Assembly: GCA_040758525.1 (NCBI GenBank)
Contig: JBFLVQ010000341.1
Location: 1 to 9,955 of the forward strand
DNA: 9,955 nucleotides
Direction of reading: 5' to 3'
DNA from: JBFLVQ01 sp040758525
GTDB lineage: Bacteria; Acidobacteriota; Blastocatellia; Chloracidobacteriales; JADJPF01
Part shown: positions 6,573 to 9,955 of the stretch, in pieces
How the letters are laid out: the number at the start of each line of letters is the position of its first letter
Numbering within the stretch: the first letter of the stretch is position 1
Program-made: the position numbers and the translations under genes
Notes under the pieces: generated by a model
Databases searched by the model: none
What the model was told of the DNA's origin: nothing
What the model saw: only the letters and a program-made list of their open reading frames with translations

Positions 6573-6613
6573 ATTTTTGAATTAGAGAAAAGACTGGTAA
6601 GAAAGAGGCAGGT

Positions 6614-8266
6614 ATGGAAGCGAGCAAAATGGAAGCGATCAATTTTGAGACCGACCCTTCCCATTATCGACATTTAGAATTAGATATTAATGGTCCAATC
6701 GCGACAATCAGCCTTAACATAAAAGAGGATAGTCCATTGCGGCCTGGCTATGCGCTCAAGCTGAACTCTTATGATTTAAGTGTAGATATAGAGTTAGCGG
6801 ATGCAGTCAATCGGCTACGTTTTGAGCATCCAGAAGTATCAGTAGTGATTGTTACAAGCAAGCGCGAGGGGATATTCTCAGCCGGTGCTAATATCTTTAT
6901 GCTTGGCACCTCAACACATAACTTTAAGGTCAACTTCTGCAAATTTACTAACGAAACTCGTCTAGCGATCGAGGATGCCACTGCTCACAGTGGACAGACT
7001 TATATTGCTGCTCTGAATGGTATCGCTAGTGGCGGCGGCTATGAGTTACCGCTTGCCTGTGCAGAGATCTATCTGATTGATGATCGGCGCTCTGCTGTGA
7101 GTTTGCCAGAGGTGCCCTATCTAGGTGTACTACCTGGCACAGGTGGGCTGACACGATTGGTTGATAAGCGCAGAGTGCGCAAGGATCGCGCAGATATCTT
7201 CGTTACTCTTGCAGAAGGTGTTAAAGGGCAACGCGCGGTCGATTGGAAATTGGTTGATGGAGTCATCCCCTCATCAAAATTTAATGAAACTGTAATGGCA
7301 CGCGCACAGGCGCTGGCACAAATGGCGGCTAATGGTAAAGGTGAACGTAAGGGTGTGAAACTTAATCCACTTGTTCCGGAGATTAGTGCTGAAGAGATCC
7401 GCTATCGACATGTACGGCTCACTTTTGGTCCTGAGCCACGTGTAGCACATTTAGAGATCAAAGGACCAGAAGAGAGTAGCACGCTTCCAGAAGATCCTAC
7501 CGTGCTGGCTGCCGATTGGTATCCATTACGAGTATTTCGTGAGATCGATGATGCGCTATTGCAATTACGTTTTAACTATCCTGAGACAGGCGTAGTACTA
7601 ATTCATACACGTGGAGAATTGGCCAAAGTAATTCAACTTGATGAGCAAGTGATCGCAAGACGCGATCACTGGTTTGTTAATGAAGTAATTCTGCATATGA
7701 AACGTGTACTCAAACGCCTAGACGTGTCTGCTAAGAGTTTCTTTGCCGTTATTGATGCGGACTCATGCTTTGCTGGCAGTCTACTGGAATTAGCGCTTGG
7801 AGCGGATCGTGCCTATATGTTGGCAGGGTCAGATAGAGAGGCTGAGATTGCTATAACTCCAATGAATAGTGGAGTGTTATCAATGGGTAATGGTCTGTCT
7901 CGGCTAGCTACTAAATTATTAGGTGAACCGGAACGGGTAGCAGAAGTTTTGCAACAGCGTGAGCCATTCATAGCTGCCGCTGCAGAGGAGGCCGGACTGG
8001 TTACACTCGCGGTTGATGAACTCGATTGGGATGATGATATACGAGTAGCGGTAGAAGAACGTGCTTCGCTATCGCCAGATGCGTTGACAGGATTGGAAGC
8101 AAGCCTACGCTTTGCTGGTCCTGAAACACTTGAGACAAAGATTTTCGGCCGTCTATCGGCCTGGCAGAACTGGATCTTCCAGCGTCCTAATGCTGTAGGT
8201 GAGCGTGGTGCGCTGGTTATGTACGGCAAACCCGGCAGTCCGGAGTTTGATTGGAGGAGAACATAG
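6614..8266 (+). CDS. boxC: BoxC, 2,3-epoxybenzoyl-CoA dihydrolase (benzoyl-CoA-dihydrodiol lyase)
   Basis: Cytoplasmic ring-opening enzyme of the box pathway; it adds two waters to 2,3-epoxybenzoyl-CoA and yields 3,4-didehydroadipyl-CoA semialdehyde plus formate. At 550 aa it has the family's usual length (about 550-555). It is a double crotonase-fold protein. The N-terminal half shows IFSAGANIFML (87-97) and ALNGIASGGGYELPLACAEIYLI (133-155), the segments that form the oxyanion hole and CoA site, then SLPEVPYLGVLPGTGGLTRL (163-182). The C-terminal half carries the second, more divergent crotonase repeat with FAVIDADSCFAGSLLELALGADRAYML (the FAG replaces the usual GG). The ATG at 6614 is preceded by GAGG 5 nt upstream; a second ATG at 6629 is less well spaced. 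The stop is separated from the boxB ATG by one base, so the two are cotranslated. Confidence 0.96.
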   Translation: MEASKMEAINFETDPSHYRHLELDINGPIATISLNIKEDSPLRPGYALKLNSYDLSVDIELADAVNRLRFEHPEVSVVIVTSKREGIFSAGANIFMLGTSTHNFKVNFCKFTNETRLAIEDATAHSGQTYIAALNGIASGGGYELPLACAEIYLIDDRRSAVSLPEVPYLGVLPGTGGLTRLVDKRRVRKDRADIFVTLAEGVKGQRAVDWKLVDGVIPSSKFNETVMARAQALAQMAANGKGERKGVKLNPLVPEISAEEIRYRHVRLTFGPEPRVAHLEIKGPEESSTLPEDPTVLAADWYPLRVFREIDDALLQLRFNYPETGVVLIHTRGELAKVIQLDEQVIARRDHWFVNEVILHMKRVLKRLDVSAKSFFAVIDADSCFAGSLLELALGADRAYMLAGSDREAEIAITPMNSGVLSMGNGLSRLATKLLGEPERVAEVLQQREPFIAAAAEEAGLVTLAVDELDWDDDIRVAVEERASLSPDALTGLEASLRFAGPETLETKIFGRLSAWQNWIFQRPNAVGERGALVMYGKPGSPEFDWRRT

Positions 8267-8267
8267 T

Positions 8268-9680
8268 ATGCTTGAGACTATTCCTAATAATGTAAATCTC
8301 TCAGAAAATAAGCGGCTGCAACGTGCATTGGAGCAATGGCAGCCCAATTTCCTCCAATGGTGGATGGAGATGGGGCCGGACGGCTTTCAACAAGATCAGG
8401 TCTATTTGCGTACCGCAGTGAGTGTTGAACCAGGTGGATGGGCGCATTTCGATTATGTGAAGATGCCTGATTATCGCTGGGGAATCTTCCTTGCTCCAGT
8501 TATCGAGGATCGTAAGATACATTTTGGCGATCACATAGGTGAGTCGATCTGGAATGAGGTGCCAGGCGAATTTCGTAAGGAGTTACGCCGTATTATTGTG
8601 ACACAAGGTGATACTGAGCCAGCCTCTGTCGAGCAACAACGTCTGCTAGGCTATACCGCACCTAGTCTCTATGACCTACGCAATCTTTTCCAGGTTAATG
8701 TCGAAGAAGGACGTCATCTTTGGGCAATGGTCTATCTGCTACATCAATTCTTTGGCCGAGATGGTCGCGAAGAAGCAGAAGACCTGCTTACACGTCGTAG
8801 TGGCAATCCTGATACACCACGTATCCTAGGCGCTTTTAATAAGCCAGTAAATGATTGGCTAGCCTTCTTTGCCTTTACTATGTTTACCGATCGCGATGGT
8901 AAGTATCAACTTGCCGCATTAGCCGAGAGTGGATTTGATCCATTAGCCCGCTCTACACAGTTTATGCTTACTGAAGAGGCACATCATCTATTCGTTGGCG
9001 AGACTGGTTTGGGGCGTGTGGTAAAACGTACTGCAGAACTGATGCGCGAGTCAAAGAATGGCGATGTACGTGCATTAGGCGGTATCCCGTTGGAGATTAT
9101 TCAGAAATACATTAATGAATGGTTCTCGGCTTCATTAGATCTCTTTGGTGGGGAAGATTCTTCCAATGCCGCTACCTTCTTTGGCGCTGGTTTGAAAGGT
9201 CGGTTTAAGGAGAGTGATCCAGATCGCTATCCAGATCATATTGCTCTAGATGGCGTCTATGTTCTATCTGCACCAGATGAGAATGGTAGATTGCGGCGTG
9301 AAGAACTACCACTACGGCGGGCAATGAACGCAGTATTAAGAGACGCATACATAGATGATTGCCAACGCGCGCTAGCACGTTGGAATGAGTCGTTGGTGGA
9401 GGCAGGTTTGCCGCAAAGGCTCTACTTACCTTTGCCCTGTTTCAATCGTAATATTGGTGTCTATGCCGGCTACTACTTTGATCCACAAGGTAATCCTGTT
9501 ACTGCCGAACAGTTTCAAGCTGGCAAGTCAGAATGGTTCCCTAATGACGAAGAATATGCCTATGTACGTTCGCTAATGCTGCCGGTGTATGAACCTGGCA
9601 AAATCGCCAACTGGATCGCTGCGCCGGCAAGAGGTATTAATGGTAAACCGATCGAGTATGAGTATGTCAGACACGATTAG
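8268..9680 (+). CDS. boxB: BoxB, benzoyl-CoA 2,3-epoxidase oxygenase component
   Basis: Di-iron monooxygenase that inserts one oxygen atom into benzoyl-CoA to give 2,3-epoxybenzoyl-CoA, with electrons from the flavin/Fe-S reductase BoxA. The 470-aa length fits the family (about 473). By offset of three from the numbering I recall for the Azoarcus enzyme, the iron ligands are all present: Glu117 (GDTEPAS), Glu147 and His150 (VEEGRHLWAM), Asp208 (MFTDRDG), Glu237 and His240 (LTEEAHHLFVGETGLGR). The start is the ATG at 8268, directly after the boxC TAG; GGAGGAG inside the last boxC codons serves as its ribosome binding site at 8-10 nt. An upstream in-frame start at 8199 would add 23 residues read from boxC sequence and is not credible. 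No boxA follows; a strong hairpin closes the unit. Confidence 0.96.
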   Translation: MLETIPNNVNLSENKRLQRALEQWQPNFLQWWMEMGPDGFQQDQVYLRTAVSVEPGGWAHFDYVKMPDYRWGIFLAPVIEDRKIHFGDHIGESIWNEVPGEFRKELRRIIVTQGDTEPASVEQQRLLGYTAPSLYDLRNLFQVNVEEGRHLWAMVYLLHQFFGRDGREEAEDLLTRRSGNPDTPRILGAFNKPVNDWLAFFAFTMFTDRDGKYQLAALAESGFDPLARSTQFMLTEEAHHLFVGETGLGRVVKRTAELMRESKNGDVRALGGIPLEIIQKYINEWFSASLDLFGGEDSSNAATFFGAGLKGRFKESDPDRYPDHIALDGVYVLSAPDENGRLRREELPLRRAMNAVLRDAYIDDCQRALARWNESLVEAGLPQRLYLPLPCFNRNIGVYAGYYFDPQGNPVTAEQFQAGKSEWFPNDEEYAYVRSLMLPVYEPGKIANWIAAPARGINGKPIEYEYVRHD

Positions 9681-9713
9681 ATCCAATTAGCAGAGATTCT
9701 CAATTGACAGAAA

Positions 9714-9768
9714 AGCAACCCGCCGCAATCTGCCGTCCTTTTAGGGCGTGCAGATAGGCGGGTTTGCT
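9714..9768. terminator. Strong 55-nt hairpin after boxB, probable bidirectional terminator
   Basis: The outer stem pairs 9714-9724 (AGCAACCCGCC) with 9757-9768 (GGCGGGTTTGCT, one bulged T). Within it ATCTGC (9728-9733) pairs with GCAGAT (9750-9755), and CGTCCT (9734-9739) pairs with AGGGCG (9743-9748) around a TTT loop. About 21 base pairs form with only small interruptions. On the minus strand the stem runs directly into TTTT, the stronger intrinsic-terminator arrangement; on the plus strand it ends in a TTTGCTCTT tract 34 bases after the boxB stop. Confidence 0.65.
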
Positions 9769-9911
9769 CTTCGGCTTTAGCCATTGATTTTTCTTGCATT
9801 GGTTAACCTCAAAGCATATACTCAGGCGAATTACAGGCGAAGGTACACAGATAGTCAGATAATGGCGTTGTCGAGTGGCCTTAGGAAGTGTCCTGGAATT
9901 TCTCTCAAAAG

Positions 9912-9931
9912 CCAATGTTGAAAAATATTGG
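9912..9931. repeat. Hairpin with GAAA loop
   Basis: CCAATGTT (9912-9919) pairs with AATATTGG (9924-9931), including one G-U pair in the plus-strand RNA, around a GAAA (GNRA-type) loop. It is a small perfect stem-loop in non-coding sequence close to the window end. Its role is unknown and it may be chance. Confidence 0.35.
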
Positions 9932-9955
9932 TGCTGTCGCTCTCTACACCGGCGC

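Larger units (their letters stand above)
9681..9955. other. Non-coding region after boxB, no gene recognised
   Basis: No convincing gene is seen in these 275 bases. A minus-strand frame is open at 9700-9915 but begins with TTG, lacks a ribosome binding site and reads straight through the 55-nt hairpin, so it is more likely chance. Besides the two hairpins listed separately there are a perfect GGTTAACC palindrome near 9801 and a GGCTTTAGCC element near 9773. The stretch may hold the promoter or the end of a feature that continues beyond the window. Confidence 0.5.

Noticed and set aside
7813..8229. Minus-strand open frame of 138 codons inside boxC
   Set aside because: Ser/Ala/Thr-rich shadow of boxC coding sequence, with no family resemblance and no ribosome binding site.
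8199..8267. Upstream start for boxB within boxC
   Set aside because: The 69 bases are boxC coding sequence in its own frame; the ATG at 8268 matches the family N-terminus and has GGAGGAG upstream.
9714..9768. Integron attC site
   Set aside because: The palindrome lacks the GTTRRRY and RYYYAAC core sites, and no integrase or cassette structure is seen.
9700..9915. Minus-strand open frame of 71 codons after boxB
   Set aside because: It starts with TTG without a ribosome binding site, reads through the 55-nt hairpin, and its composition is not protein-like to me. Kept only as a note within the non-coding region.
1..9955. CRISPR array, tRNA or rRNA gene, insertion sequence
   Set aside because: No regularly spaced direct repeats, no cloverleaf with a TTCGAnTC-type arm, no rRNA signature and no transposase frame were found on reading both strands.

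Overview
The window comes from a bacterial chromosome of moderate GC content, with densely packed genes on both strands. The best family fits for MurB, the Dus enzyme and the DUF4920-type lipoprotein are, from memory, to Acidobacteriota (Blastocatellia-like) proteins. TtcA and the box genes are better known from Proteobacteria. I lean towards Acidobacteriota but cannot prove it from this sequence.

Layout. (1) 2-415, plus strand: the 3' part of ttcA (tRNA 2-thiocytidine synthesis), cut by the window edge. (2) 422-2519, minus strand: a dus-murB pair (tRNA dihydrouridine synthase, then UDP-N-acetylenolpyruvoylglucosamine reductase) with an extended -10 promoter upstream of dus. (3) 2756-3415, plus strand: two small uncharacterised genes, a 64-aa double-CxxC protein and a 135-aa hypothetical protein, followed by hairpins in the convergent gap. 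(4) 3521-5057, minus strand: a membrane-anchored SPFH/prohibitin-type protein and, upstream of it, a DUF4920-type lipoprotein, separated by a nested inverted repeat. (5) 5197-9680: an aerobic benzoyl-CoA (box pathway) locus. The regulator gene boxR and a tightly coupled gene of unknown function run on the minus strand, and boxC-boxB run divergently on the plus strand. (6) 9681-9955: non-coding sequence with a very strong 55-nt hairpin after boxB.

How the box genes work together. BoxB is the di-iron oxygenase that makes 2,3-epoxybenzoyl-CoA. BoxC opens that ring to 3,4-didehydroadipyl-CoA semialdehyde and formate. BoxR is an XRE-type repressor fused to a shikimate-kinase-like domain that, in studied relatives, senses benzoyl-CoA. 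The boxR-boxC intergenic region holds a TGCA-N6-TGCA direct repeat just upstream of the boxR start, which matches the TGCA repeats known for BzdR/BoxR operators. The reductase BoxA, the dehydrogenase BoxD and a benzoate-CoA ligase are not in the window, so the locus is either split or continues beyond it.

No mobile element, CRISPR array, tRNA or rRNA was recognised. The least explained parts are the gene coupled to boxR, the two small plus-strand genes, and the structured DNA at 4466-4529 and 9714-9955.
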